Shown: piece after piece, positions 52,876-61,788 of the stretch
Position numbering within the stretch: position 1 is the first letter of the stretch
Layout of the letters: every line of letters starts with the position of its first letter
Source: an uncultured Lachnospiraceae bacterium
GTDB lineage: Bacteria > Bacillota > Clostridia > Lachnospirales > Lachnospiraceae
Reading direction: 5' to 3'
Length of the DNA stretch: 63,391 nucleotides
NCBI GenBank assembly: GCA_910588825.1
Contig: CAJURF010000013.1
Span: 1 to 63,391, forward strand
Made by a program: the position numbers and the translations under genes
The notes under the pieces: model-generated
Databases searched by the model: none
The model's input: only the letters and a program-made list of their open reading frames with translations
What the model was told of the DNA's origin: nothing

Positions 52876-53853
52876 TTATGCTTTCTTTGTATTTTTCTTC
52901 ATATCGAATGCAACCGTCACTACGATGATCACACCTTTGATAATATTCGTGAAGTTATCGTCCACACCCAACAGTACAAGACCATTGTTGATAACACCCA
53001 TAATCAGGACGCCGCATAAAACACCGCTTACACGACATACACCACCTGTATGGGATGTTCCGCCTACTGTAGCCGCCGCAATGGCATCCAGCTCGTAGTT
53101 CAGACCGGAACTTGCCGGGTCTGCTGACCCTGCACGGCCTGCCAGCATGATACCTGCCAATGCTGCCAGTGTACCACACCATACATAAGTAAGAACCAGG
53201 TTTCTCTGTACATTGATACCTGCCACCCGTGCTGCCTGGTCATTACCGCCGATGGCATATAAGCTCTTGCCAAAACGGGTCTGTCCAAGGATAAACGCAG
53301 CCAGAGCAAAAATAATCACAAACACCAGTACAATCACCGGAAGCGGTCCAATCTGCGCGCTTCCCAGGAAACGGAATCCATCTGACAGATTGGATACCGG
53401 TCTAGCGGTGAATATCTTGGCCGCCGCACGGCAGACCAGCTGTCCGCCCAGTGTGGCAATGAAGGCGGGCATCATAGTATACGCAATAATGGAACCCTGA
53501 ATCAGTCCGATAACCGCTCCCATCAAAAGTCCTACAAGAATTGCAGCAATTGCCGGAAATTGTCCCACACCCGGAAGGATTTTGGAAGAATAATCCGCCG
53601 ACTGTACCAGAGCACCAGTCACACAGGCAATCAGAGCCGCAGATGCTCCAATTGACAGGTCAATACCTTTTGTCAGGATAGCGAAGGCAACGCCGAACGC
53701 CATAACGCCTTTGATAGCCTCACCGGTGAGCAGTGTCTTGAAGTTTGCCAGAGAGAGAAAGTTCTTATTACCGATACTCATGATAATGATCAAAAGAACC
53801 AGCACTCCCCATATCATATTATCCGAAATCATTTTCTTTGTATTCGCACTCAT
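52876..53853 (-). CDS. sugar ABC permease, RbsC-like (importer 1)
   Basis: 325 residues, CUT2 family: AILTKGIDLSIGASAALIAC near residue 65, DAIAAATVGGTSHTGG near 255, about ten spans. Only one permease gene belongs to this importer, so it should work as a homodimer. Last gene of the binding protein-ATPase-permease order, 12 nt after the ATPase gene. Substrate is probably an inositol or related polyol because of the iol genes nearby, but ribose-like sugars cannot be excluded. Confidence 0.9.
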   Translation of the reverse strand: MSANTKKMISDNMIWGVLVLLIIIMSIGNKNFLSLANFKTLLTGEAIKGVMAFGVAFAILTKGIDLSIGASAALIACVTGALVQSADYSSKILPGVGQFPAIAAILVGLLMGAVIGLIQGSIIAYTMMPAFIATLGGQLVCRAAAKIFTARPVSNLSDGFRFLGSAQIGPLPVIVLVFVIIFALAAFILGQTRFGKSLYAIGGNDQAARVAGINVQRNLVLTYVWCGTLAALAGIMLAGRAGSADPASSGLNYELDAIAAATVGGTSHTGGVCRVSGVLCGVLIMGVINNGLVLLGVDDNFTNIIKGVIIVVTVAFDMKKNTKKA

Positions 53854-53865
53854 TTGATCATCTCC

Positions 53866-55371
53866 TTATCCCGCCGCTTCCTCTTTATGAGAAGTCGCAT
53901 ATTTCATGATAATTTCCTGTGAAAACTCCGAACGGTCCAGTACTCCGCTCACATAACCTTCATGCATAATCACAATCCGGTCCGCTACCCCCATTACTTC
54001 CGGCAGCTCTGAGGAAACAACGATAATTGACTTTCCCTGGCCTGCCAGCTCTGAGAGAAGAGAGTGGATCTCAGCTTTTGCACCTACGTCAATACCCCGG
54101 GTCGGTTCGTCTACAATCAGAATATCCGGCTCGGTCAACAGCCACCTTCCCACCAGCACTTTCTGCTGATTTCCCCCGGAGAGGTTCATAATCGGTGTCT
54201 CCTGGGTGGGAGTCTTTACACGGATACTATCAATATACTGCTGGGTATCCTTAACCATCTGCTTCTGATTCAAGGGCATTCCATACTGGCCCAGATTCAA
54301 TTTCGCAATACACATGTTTTCCCGGATACTCAGAAGACCCACGATACCATTTCCACGGCGGTCCTCAGTCAGAAGACCAATATGATTCTCAATGGCCTGT
54401 TTCGGGCTTTTTATATTCAGCTCTTTGCCATCTTTGATAATTCTTCCGGATTCTTTGTGCCGCATTCCGAAAATAGTCTCCATAATCTCTGTACGTCCGG
54501 CACCCACCAGACCTGCGAATCCAAGAATCTCGCCTTTTCTCAGGTCAAAAGACACATGACGCACCATACGGCCCGCGCACAAATCCTCTACTTTGAAAAC
54601 TACATCCCCGATGGGACACTCTACTTTGGGGAACATATTGGTGATCTCACGGCCCACCATTAATTTGATTACCTCATCCTGAGTCAGGTTTTCCGCCCGC
54701 TCTGTTGTTATGTATTCACCATCCCGGTAGACAGAGATATCATCGCTGATGCGGAAAATCTCATCCATCTTATGGGAAATATAGATAATCGCAACGCCTT
54801 TTGCCTTCAAATCGCCAATGATTTTGAACAGATCCTCCACCTCAGATTCTGTCAGAGCAGATGTGGGCTCATCCATAATTACAATGGAGGCATTGTAAGA
54901 TACTGCTTTTATAATTTCCACCATCTGCATTTTTGCAACGGTGAGATTTTTCATTTTCTCGTCAGGGTCCAGATCAAGACCCATCCTCTGGAACAGTTCC
55001 AGGCAGTCTTCCCGCATCTTCTTGTGGTCGGTAAAGATTCCTTTTTTGGGCTCCCGTCCAAGCCATACATTGTCACTGACAGTACGCTCCAGCACAGGAG
55101 ATAATTCCTGGAATATCATGGAAATCCCGGAATCCAGAGCTTCACGGGTAGATTTAAAGTTTACTTCCTGTCCTTTATATATAATCCTTCCTGACGTGAC
55201 CGGCTGGATACCGATGAGACATTTCATCAAGGTTGACTTACCTGCTCCGTTTTCTCCCATCAGAGTGTGCACCGTCCCGGGGCGCACCTGCAGCTTCACG
55301 CCCTTTAACGCCCTAACGCCGGGAAACTCTTTGACAATATCATGCATCTCCAGAACATATTCTTCGCTCAA
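53866..55371 (-). CDS. sugar ABC transporter tandem ATPase, RbsA-like (importer 1)
   Basis: 501 residues with two nucleotide-binding domains. Domain 1: GENGAGKSTLMKCL, then IVIMDEPTSALTESEV. Domain 2: signature MNLSGGNQQKVLVGRWL, ILIVDEPTRGIDVGAKAEI and a degenerate P-loop AGLVGAGRTE, as normal in this family. Begins about 90 nt after the binding-protein gene, past a hairpin. Confidence 0.94.
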   Translation of the reverse strand: MSEEYVLEMHDIVKEFPGVRALKGVKLQVRPGTVHTLMGENGAGKSTLMKCLIGIQPVTSGRIIYKGQEVNFKSTREALDSGISMIFQELSPVLERTVSDNVWLGREPKKGIFTDHKKMREDCLELFQRMGLDLDPDEKMKNLTVAKMQMVEIIKAVSYNASIVIMDEPTSALTESEVEDLFKIIGDLKAKGVAIIYISHKMDEIFRISDDISVYRDGEYITTERAENLTQDEVIKLMVGREITNMFPKVECPIGDVVFKVEDLCAGRMVRHVSFDLRKGEILGFAGLVGAGRTEIMETIFGMRHKESGRIIKDGKELNIKSPKQAIENHIGLLTEDRRGNGIVGLLSIRENMCIAKLNLGQYGMPLNQKQMVKDTQQYIDSIRVKTPTQETPIMNLSGGNQQKVLVGRWLLTEPDILIVDEPTRGIDVGAKAEIHSLLSELAGQGKSIIVVSSELPEVMGVADRIVIMHEGYVSGVLDRSEFSQEIIMKYATSHKEEAAG

Positions 55372-55403
55372 ACTTTAGTCACCTCTTCCCTTCTCCATGT
55401 TGA

Positions 55404-55429
55404 CGGGCCCCTGTACAGACAGGAGCCCG
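55404..55429 (-). terminator. intercistronic hairpin after the importer 1 binding protein
   Basis: CGGGCCCCTG (55404-55413) pairs with CAGGAGCCCG (55420-55429) with one mismatch. Few T residues follow on the minus strand, so it likely stabilises the upstream message or terminates only in part. Confidence 0.55.
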
Positions 55430-55461
55430 CTTTGAAATTTTTTGTTTCCTGATAATTCTAT

Positions 55462-56517
55462 TTACTCATAATCGGCATAATTGTCTGCTGTTACCGGTTC
55501 AAAGGGAACCCATGAGATAAATTCACTGTCCTCAGCAAGTTCAAAGTCAGTTCCTTCATTAATTGCCTTGCCTTCCAGCATGTTGGAAACCGCCATACAT
55601 GCGCCGTATCCCTGTCCGTCCGCATCCTGGAATACTGTCATATAAAGCTCACCATTTGCTACAGCCTGAACACCGTCTACCGTAGCGTCAATTCCCACAA
55701 CCGGAATGCTGGACGGATCAATATTGGCAGCTTTCAGAGCTTCGATTGCACCCAGTGCCATGGCGTCGTTGTTAGCGATAATACAGTCATACTCTTTTGT
55801 TGTGATCAGAGGTGTGATCATATCCTGTGCCGTTGCCCGGTCATAGTCTGCTACCAGAGGAGCAGACGCTTCTTTTGCGTTGATGCCCCCTTCCTCTAAT
55901 CCTTTCAGTACAGATTCTGTACGCTGTTCTGTGTGAACCAGACCTTCTGTACCTTTTAACAGCAGATAGCTGATATCTGTCTTTTTCTGATCATTAAAAT
56001 ATTTAGCGAGATACTCTCCCTGATATCCACCGGACTGCATCTCGTCAGAACCTACATACACTACATTCTCATTCAGAATGCTGGTATCTGAAGGTCTTCT
56101 GTTTACAAATACTACTTTCATATCGCCGGCTGCCTCCACGGCTGCATTTGCCGCATCTGCGTCTACCAGGTTGATAATTACAGCATCGTTGCCATTATTC
56201 TTTGCTGTCTCTACATACTGAAGCAGTTTACTCTGGTCGTTCTGAGCATCCTGAGTTGTCAGTGAGATTCCCGCTTCTTCTGCAGCTGACAGCGCTCCGG
56301 CTTCCAATGTGGAGAGGAATTCGTCACGGGATGACATAATCAGGGTCACGCTTGCACCGCCTTCTGCGCCCCCTTCTGAGTCAGATGCCGCTTCCTGCTC
56401 TGTGCCTTCTGATGACCCGCCGCTGCTGGAAGCTGATTCGCTTCCGCCGCCGCATCCGGTGAGCATACCTAAAGCCAGCACCCCTGTAAGAATACCTGCA
56501 ATAATTTTCTTTTTCAT
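55462..56517 (-). CDS. sugar-binding lipoprotein, RbsB-like (importer 1)
   Basis: About 351 residues. Lipobox MLTGC at about residue 21, a Ser/Glu-rich linker, then a type I binding domain with VTLIMSSRDEFLSTLEAGA, DAVIINLVDADAANAAVE, YDCIIANNDAMALGAIEALKAA and VVGIDATVDGVQAV. The ATG at 56517 is chosen because GGAGG lies 9 nt upstream, rather than the frame opening at 56541. First gene of importer 1. Confidence 0.92.
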   Translation of the reverse strand: MKKKIIAGILTGVLALGMLTGCGGGSESASSSGGSSEGTEQEAASDSEGGAEGGASVTLIMSSRDEFLSTLEAGALSAAEEAGISLTTQDAQNDQSKLLQYVETAKNNGNDAVIINLVDADAANAAVEAAGDMKVVFVNRRPSDTSILNENVVYVGSDEMQSGGYQGEYLAKYFNDQKKTDISYLLLKGTEGLVHTEQRTESVLKGLEEGGINAKEASAPLVADYDRATAQDMITPLITTKEYDCIIANNDAMALGAIEALKAANIDPSSIPVVGIDATVDGVQAVANGELYMTVFQDADGQGYGACMAVSNMLEGKAINEGTDFELAEDSEFISWVPFEPVTADNYADYE

Positions 56518-56566
56518 AAAACCTTTACCTCCGCTTTTCAATTTTTAAAAATTACGAACTAAGTTG

Positions 56567-56584
56567 TTTCATGACTGCATGAAA
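56567..56584. promoter_or_regulatory. palindrome in the importer 1 leader
   Basis: TTTCATG-actg-CATGAAA, perfect 7-bp arms, 50-67 nt before the binding-protein start codon; a possible operator or leader hairpin. Confidence 0.4.
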
Positions 56585-56735
56585 AAGACTCCCACTTCTT
56601 TACTGAATCACACAGCCCAAAAAACGTGTTGGAAACCTCCTTTTGTTTTCTCCCACCATTATAAAGTATGTACATACATAAAAAAGCACGCTTCACGAAA
56701 ACATATAGAAGCCTCGGCTTTGTCACGTTGCATTC

Positions 56736-56793
56736 ATTATACACTATCTATATATATTTTATTAGCACAAAATTATATTAAATTAGCACAAAA
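56736..56793 (-). promoter_or_regulatory. importer 1 promoter with two phased direct repeats
   Basis: On the minus strand the -10 TATAAT (56736-56741) has a poor -35. Just upstream, ATTAGCACAAAA (plus strand) occurs at 56761-56772 and again at 56782-56793, exactly 21 bp or two helical turns apart. The first copy touches the -35 position. This is the arrangement of an activator site, and the AraC-type protein (51869-52807) is the obvious candidate. Confidence 0.6.
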
Positions 56794-56840
56794 CGCAGTT
56801 TGTTTGGCAAGAAATTCATATAATTAGTATTTTTCACAAA

Positions 56841-56980
56841 TTTGCACGCCTAATTTTGTGTGTTTTTACTGCTTTAATACGTGCACACTATTCAAAACAC
56901 ACGTTTTATCTTGCTAAAATCGCCCCCACATCATTTTCCAACACCAATTATTTATGTCAATTCTGCCAAATGCGTGCAAT
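56841..56980. promoter_or_regulatory. TTGCGTGCAA-like sites in front of lacI
   Basis: TTTGCACGCC (56841-56850) and ATGCGTGCAATAA (56970-56982) match the core seen before iolD and araC; a weaker ACGTGCAC lies near 56879-56886. The second site sits directly upstream of the lacI -35. The roughly 600-bp gap 56518-57120 contains no gene. Confidence 0.55.
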
Positions 56981-56988
56981 AAATCTAA

Positions 56989-57017
56989 TTGCCCTCAAAT
57001 CATTTCTGTGATATAAT
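56989..57017 (+). promoter_or_regulatory. lacI promoter
   Basis: TTGCCC (56989-56994), 17-nt spacer, TATAAT (57012-57017); leader about 95 nt. Confidence 0.7.
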
Positions 57018-57120
57018 TCCCTAAAATATATCACTACTTATAGACTATTTATTATAAATTTTCTGTGGATAGTGACGAAAATTTACATACAGCAAAACAG
57101 AGAAAAGGAGGTTTGCATCA

Positions 57121-58146
57121 ATGGCAGTGACCATTCAAAAAATTGCCGATCTCGCCGGTGTATCCAGAGGCACAGTAGACCGGGCACTGAATGGCAGAGG
57201 CCGTGTCAATGCTGACGTAGCAGCAAGAATTCTCAGTATTGCCAATGAACTTGACTACATTCCAAAAAGCAAACGGAAAAAAACACCTGGAGACGAAAGA
57301 CTGAAAATCGGCATTATAACCCAGCTGGCACAGTCTCCCTTCATGATTGAGATTTACAAAGGAATCCGCCAGGCCGTAGAAGAACTGTCCATCTGGGGAA
57401 TTGAAGTTCTGGAACGCAGCAGCAATTCTGTAGACGAGAAAGAACAGCTGGCTGCCATGGACTCACTGGCCGAAGAGGGTATCCACGGCCTTGCCATTAT
57501 GCCGGTAAACAGCAACGCTGTCTGCAAGAAAATCAATTGGCTCATTGAGGAAAAAGAAATTCCCGTGGTCACATTTAATTCTGATATTGTGGGAACAAAA
57601 CGGCTGTGTTTTGTAGGTATGGATAATCATAAAAGCGGTTTTACAGCCGCCGGACTGATGCATATGATGACACGGGGGACAGGAAAGATTTTAATCATTA
57701 CCGGATTTCTCAGCAATCAGGTGAACAGCCGCCGGGTAGACGGTTTCCTGGAAGAACTCAAGCACAGCGGTTCCGGTCTAGCCATCGCTGCCATACAGGG
57801 CAGCCTTGACGAGGCAGACGAAGTAGAAAAGATTATCAAAGACGCCCTGCACAACATTCCAGATATCACCGGCATTCTGGTGGTTTCCAGCGGGCAGGAA
57901 GGAATCATGCACGCTTTTAACAGTCTGGAGCTGAAAAAACGGCCTTATGTTATTATCTATGACCAGACACCGGCAAATGAACAGATGCTGTCCGACGATA
58001 TCGTGGACTTTCTCATCGAACAGGACGGATATCTGCAGGGATACCGTCCGGCATATATCCTGGCCAATCTGCTGAAAAAGGGCCAGCCGCCGGAAAGCGA
58101 ATACTGCTTTACTGATATCCGGATTAAAACAAAATATAATCTGTAA
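57121..58146 (+). CDS. LacI-family transcriptional regulator
   Basis: 341 residues. N-terminal LacI helix-turn-helix TIQKIADLAGVSRGTVDRAL and hinge, then a type I binding-protein-like effector domain (LKIGIITQLAQSPFMIEIYKG, TGILVVSSGQEGIMHAF). The GTVDRALNGRGRV form is that of the group that controls inositol and sugar-alcohol genes in several bacteria. AAGGAGG lies 8 nt before the ATG. It stands between the two ABC importers, so it probably represses one or both; candidate operators are the TTGCGTGCAA-like sites. Confidence 0.93.
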   Translation: MAVTIQKIADLAGVSRGTVDRALNGRGRVNADVAARILSIANELDYIPKSKRKKTPGDERLKIGIITQLAQSPFMIEIYKGIRQAVEELSIWGIEVLERSSNSVDEKEQLAAMDSLAEEGIHGLAIMPVNSNAVCKKINWLIEEKEIPVVTFNSDIVGTKRLCFVGMDNHKSGFTAAGLMHMMTRGTGKILIITGFLSNQVNSRRVDGFLEELKHSGSGLAIAAIQGSLDEADEVEKIIKDALHNIPDITGILVVSSGQEGIMHAFNSLELKKRPYVIIYDQTPANEQMLSDDIVDFLIEQDGYLQGYRPAYILANLLKKGQPPESEYCFTDIRIKTKYNL

Positions 58147-58149
58147 CCG

Positions 58150-58189
58150 AAAAGGTGCACCGTATCTATTACGGTGCACCTTTTCTTTT
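58150..58189 (+). terminator. lacI terminator
   Basis: AAAAGGTGCACCGT (58150-58163) and ACGGTGCACCTTTT (58171-58184) pair perfectly over 14 bp, with a 7-nt loop and a T-rich tail. Confidence 0.9.
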
Positions 58190-58703
58190 TCATGATACCA
58201 ATAGACAGCATAAAATCAGTACATATATACCCATCAAATGTTAAGAGTTCGAGCTCTTTCAAGAGTAAAAAAAGTCTTCTGTTCGCCTCTTAAAACAAGA
58301 ATGATGAAGATTTGAACAAGACAGATTATTTACTGCTGCACAAATCCGTCCTATAATGTAATCGTCTTCAGGAGAAATGGATTACCTCCTCCATTGGCCG
58401 GGTACCCTTGCAAACGTACTCCAAAATGGATGTTCTGCTGAAGAAGTATCTGCAATAATTTTCGTTTTTAAAAATTACGAACTGACTTCTCCCACCAAAT
58501 TAAGTCGATCCCAATCAACTGTATGTTGATTTATTGCAGATAGTCCTGGGCCGTGTACAGCGTCCCAGGACAAGAAAAACAGTCTTACAGATATCTGATA
58601 TATATCAGGATAATTATGAAATACCGGGATATGATAAAGTTTCTAAATAACACGCCATGTGCGTGATTACATAGAAAAAATTAAAGGAAGTGGGAGGTTT
58701 TTT
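58190..58703. other. 514-bp gap before importer 2, with a partial copy of the importer 1 promoter region
   Basis: No gene is called. TTTTTAAAAATTACGAACT at 58465-58483 is an exact 19-bp copy of 56542-56560; nearby TGCAATAATTTTC and TTCTCCCACCA also recur in the start region of the importer 1 binding protein (about 56497-56510 and 56651-56661). It looks like a shrunken duplicate of that 5' end. A stem GTCCTGGG/CCCAGGAC lies at 58543-58571. The remaining sequence 58330-58450 is not recognised. Confidence 0.5.
58585..58614 (+). promoter_or_regulatory. candidate promoter of importer 2 with palindrome
   Basis: TTACAG (58585-58590), 18-nt spacer, GATAAT (58609-58614). The spacer contains the perfect 14-bp palindrome CTGATATATATCAG (58595-58608), placed where a repressor would block the promoter. 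Confidence 0.5.
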
Positions 58704-59657
58704 ATGCAGTCACAAAAAAATTTTACAGCCACGCTCAAAAAGCAGGGTATTGTACTGGCTATGATTCTGGTATACCTGGTATTTGTAGTAATATCAGCAC
58801 AGTTTCGTACCTTTAACAATTTCATCCTGATTTTGAGACAAGCGGCCACTCTGGCCATTATGGGCGCGGGCATGACCTACGTAATCATCGGAGGCAGCTT
58901 TGACTTGTCTGTGGGCTCACTGTTATCCCTGTGCAGCGTTGTATGTATCTCTCTGCACGACAGTATCGGTCCGGTTCCGGCGATGATCATCACCATCCTG
59001 GTGGGATGCGCTTCTGGAATCCTCAGCGGATATCTGGTTGGATATCTCAAACTGAATTCCATGATCGTTACTCTGGGTATGATGAATGTACTGCAGGCAG
59101 CAGCACTCATGTGGACCAACGGCAAATTTGTAGAGCTGAGAGACAGCAATGCCTGGTTCACGAAACTGGGAAAAGGGAGCATTGGCCCCATTCCGGTTTC
59201 CACAGTAATCATGATCATTTTTGTAATCATTATGGCTACTCTTTTGATGAAAACAGTATACGGCCATCAAATCATGGCTGTGGGCGGAAATGACGAGGCC
59301 TGCCGTTACAGCGGCATCAACAGTAAAATGGTAGTATTGAAAAGTTTCGTCATCTCCGGATTCTGTACTGCCATCGGGGCAATGCTTCTGTGTTCCCGTG
59401 GTGCGGCCGCACAGCCCACACTAGGTGAGAGCTATGAATTTGATGTAATCGCAGGTGTAATCCTGGGCGGAGCTTCCTTAAACGGAGGAAGCGGCAATGT
59501 GTACAAGACAATGGTGGGCATTCTGATTCTGACCATCCTGGATAACGGTTTTGTCATCATCGGACTCCCCTATTATCTCCAGTGGGTTGCACAGTGCGTA
59601 GTAATTTTAATCGCTGTTTACATAGACATCAGGGCAAAAAGAAAGAAGGGCGCATAA
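58704..59657 (+). CDS. sugar ABC permease A, RbsC-like (importer 2)
   Basis: About 317 residues, CUT2 family: MTYVIIGGSFDLSVGSLLSL near residue 55, DVIAGVILGGASLNGGSGNV near 255. The ATG at 58704 follows GGGAGG; the frame opening at 58659 is an unlikely start. The next permease begins at the base after its stop. Unlike importer 1, this system has two different permeases. Confidence 0.9.
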   Translation: MQSQKNFTATLKKQGIVLAMILVYLVFVVISAQFRTFNNFILILRQAATLAIMGAGMTYVIIGGSFDLSVGSLLSLCSVVCISLHDSIGPVPAMIITILVGCASGILSGYLVGYLKLNSMIVTLGMMNVLQAAALMWTNGKFVELRDSNAWFTKLGKGSIGPIPVSTVIMIIFVIIMATLLMKTVYGHQIMAVGGNDEACRYSGINSKMVVLKSFVISGFCTAIGAMLLCSRGAAAQPTLGESYEFDVIAGVILGGASLNGGSGNVYKTMVGILILTILDNGFVIIGLPYYLQWVAQCVVILIAVYIDIRAKRKKGA

Positions 59658-60632
59658 ATGGATTTGAAAAAAATTAAAACATATTTATCAAATAATACGA
59701 TTATCCCGATCTGGATTGTTTTCTTTGTACTTGCCTCTATTATTGTCAACGGATTTCTGGGAGTAAACAATCTGTTTAATGTATTCAATCAGAATGCCAT
59801 GAAAGGGATTATGGCTATCGGCATGACTTTCGTAATCATCAATGGCTATTTCGACATGTCACTGTGTACAGCAGTAAGCCTCACCGCGGCACTGGCCTGC
59901 GGACTGGAAAGCTCCATCGGAATTGTTCCGGCAATTATCGCAGCCCTGCTGGCAGGCACCCTGGTGGGATGTATCAACGGAGTCCTGGTAGCTTACGCGA
60001 AAATCAATGCATTTGTGGTTACACTGGCCATGATGCTGGGATGCCGGGGCGTGGCATACCTGTATCATAAAGAACAGTCTATTATTCCCAACAAGACTGA
60101 CGGAGGATGGGCATTCATTGATTTCGGCGCCGGAAAAATCGGCCAGCTGTCTTATATCAGCATTATTTTCATTATATTGCTTCTGATTGCCCATTACATA
60201 CTGAAATACACCACGCACGGGCGCAATACTTATGCAGTGGGCGGCAATGAAAACTCTGCATTCAATGCAGGTATTAACACGCAGAGAGTTACCTTTATCA
60301 ACTTTGTCATCTGCGGATTCTTAGGCGGACTGGGCGGCGTCTTATATGCGTCGTTTGCTGGTGCCTCCACCCCCACTCTGGGATGGCCGGATATGCACAT
60401 GCTGGTAATCGCAGGCGTTGTGCTGGGTGGCAGCAAGCTCACCGGCGGTGTGGGAAATATCTGGTATACCCTGGGCGGTGTCATGCTGCTGGGTGTTATT
60501 GATAACATTATGAATCTGCTGAATGTGCAGACCTATATCTGTACTATGGTAACCGGTATGATCATGATCGGCGTCCTGTATCTGGACAAAATCATGATGA
60601 ACAAACGGACAGAAAAGGCGAATCTTGAATAA
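59658..60632 (+). CDS. sugar ABC permease B, RbsC-like (importer 2)
   Basis: 324 residues, CUT2 family: GMTFVIINGYFDMSLCTAVSL near residue 55 (the usual DLSVG is changed to DMSLC), LVIAGVVLGGSKLTGGVGNI near residue 250. Follows permease A with no gap. The altered membrane motif and modest similarity to A suggest a heterodimer with distinct halves. Confidence 0.9.
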   Translation: MDLKKIKTYLSNNTIIPIWIVFFVLASIIVNGFLGVNNLFNVFNQNAMKGIMAIGMTFVIINGYFDMSLCTAVSLTAALACGLESSIGIVPAIIAALLAGTLVGCINGVLVAYAKINAFVVTLAMMLGCRGVAYLYHKEQSIIPNKTDGGWAFIDFGAGKIGQLSYISIIFIILLLIAHYILKYTTHGRNTYAVGGNENSAFNAGINTQRVTFINFVICGFLGGLGGVLYASFAGASTPTLGWPDMHMLVIAGVVLGGSKLTGGVGNIWYTLGGVMLLGVIDNIMNLLNVQTYICTMVTGMIMIGVLYLDKIMMNKRTEKANLE

Positions 60633-60655
60633 TTTTAACCAAACCATCCACCATG

Positions 60656-60687
60656 TATTATTCGTACCCATTGTGTACGTAATAATA
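60656..60687 (+). other. intercistronic hairpin before the importer 2 binding protein
   Basis: TATTATTCGTAC (60656-60667) and GTACGTAATAATA (60675-60687) pair with one bulge and a 7-nt loop. No T tract; probably an mRNA processing or stability element raising binding-protein output. Confidence 0.5.
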
Positions 60688-60728
60688 GAAGGAACTACCA
60701 TTACATTTCAAAAACAGGAGGAAGAGAG

Positions 60729-61784
60729 ATGAAGAAAAAGTTATTGGCAATGATTAGTTTAACCCTGACAGCATCCATAGCATTGACAGGATGTATTGGA
60801 AACGGAGGAAATCAGTCGTCATCCACAGGCGGTTCAGCGGCAAGTGATTCCGCTGGCGGCAGTGACACAGCCGGCGATGCGGCAGACGATTCCGCTGGCG
60901 GCAGCGGAGACCACCTGATTGGCATGGTTGTAAATAACGGCGGCCAGGACCCCTATCAGACCGCATATTACAACACCATCAAAGACAAAGCCAAAGAGAT
61001 GAATATCAATCTGCAGCTCCTTGACCCGGTGGGCGACGCCACCACACAGGCAAACCAGGTACAGGATTTAATTAACATGAAGTGCGATGCCATCATCATC
61101 TGGCCGGTAAACTCTGAGACAGGCGTTGCCTCTGCAAGAGCCGTACAAAAAGCAGGCATCCCCTGTATGACAGCCAACACCAACGTATCTGCGGACGGAG
61201 AAGAATTCATTAAATGTTATGTGGGACCTTCTAATGTAGAAGAGGGAAAACAGACCGCTGAGGCAATGCTGGAAAATATCGGCGAAGACGCCAAGATCGT
61301 GGAAATCACAGGTCCGGCTGGATACTCCACATCTCTGGAACGCTCCCAGGGTATGAAAGAAGCCATCGAGGGAACCAATATTGAAGTGCTGGATTCCCAG
61401 ACTGGTGAGGGAAACCGTGAAAAATGCCAGCAGGTAATGGAAAACTATCTGGTAAAATACGGAAAAGGCGAGATTGATGCTGTTTACACCTTTGACGACA
61501 ATGCCGCTTACGGTGCATGGAATGCCATCGAAGCCGCAGGACGCCAGGATGACGTGAAGATTTTCGCGGCAGCATCCGGAAGCTACGGAACCATTAATTA
61601 TGTAAAAGACGGCAAGATTCAGGCCACAGCTATGCAGTCCCCCCACTTTGACGCAGAATCCGCACTGGAGATGGCTGTTAAGCTGGCAGACGGAGAAGAA
61701 CCGGAAGAATTCTACAATTACATAGATACACCTGTGGCAACACCAGACAATGCCGACAGTCTGGACCTGGGCGAGGAGTGGTAA
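60729..61784 (+). CDS. sugar-binding lipoprotein, RbsB-like (importer 2)
   Basis: 351 residues. Lipobox ALTGC at about residue 22, then a Ser/Gly/Asp/Ala-rich linker with the repeated line DSAGGSxD, then a type I binding domain (LIGMVVNNGGQDPYQTAYYN, CDAIIIWPVNSETGVASARA, DAVYTFDDNAAYGAWNAIEAAG). GGAGG precedes the ATG. The position after both permeases and before the ATPase differs from importer 1. Confidence 0.92.
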   Translation: MKKKLLAMISLTLTASIALTGCIGNGGNQSSSTGGSAASDSAGGSDTAGDAADDSAGGSGDHLIGMVVNNGGQDPYQTAYYNTIKDKAKEMNINLQLLDPVGDATTQANQVQDLINMKCDAIIIWPVNSETGVASARAVQKAGIPCMTANTNVSADGEEFIKCYVGPSNVEEGKQTAEAMLENIGEDAKIVEITGPAGYSTSLERSQGMKEAIEGTNIEVLDSQTGEGNREKCQQVMENYLVKYGKGEIDAVYTFDDNAAYGAWNAIEAAGRQDDVKIFAAASGSYGTINYVKDGKIQATAMQSPHFDAESALEMAVKLADGEEPEEFYNYIDTPVATPDNADSLDLGEEW

Positions 61785-61788
61785 AATC

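Noticed and set aside
58380..58450. Possible small gene in the gap before importer 2
   Set aside because: Frames are closed within about 20 codons and no ribosome site is present.
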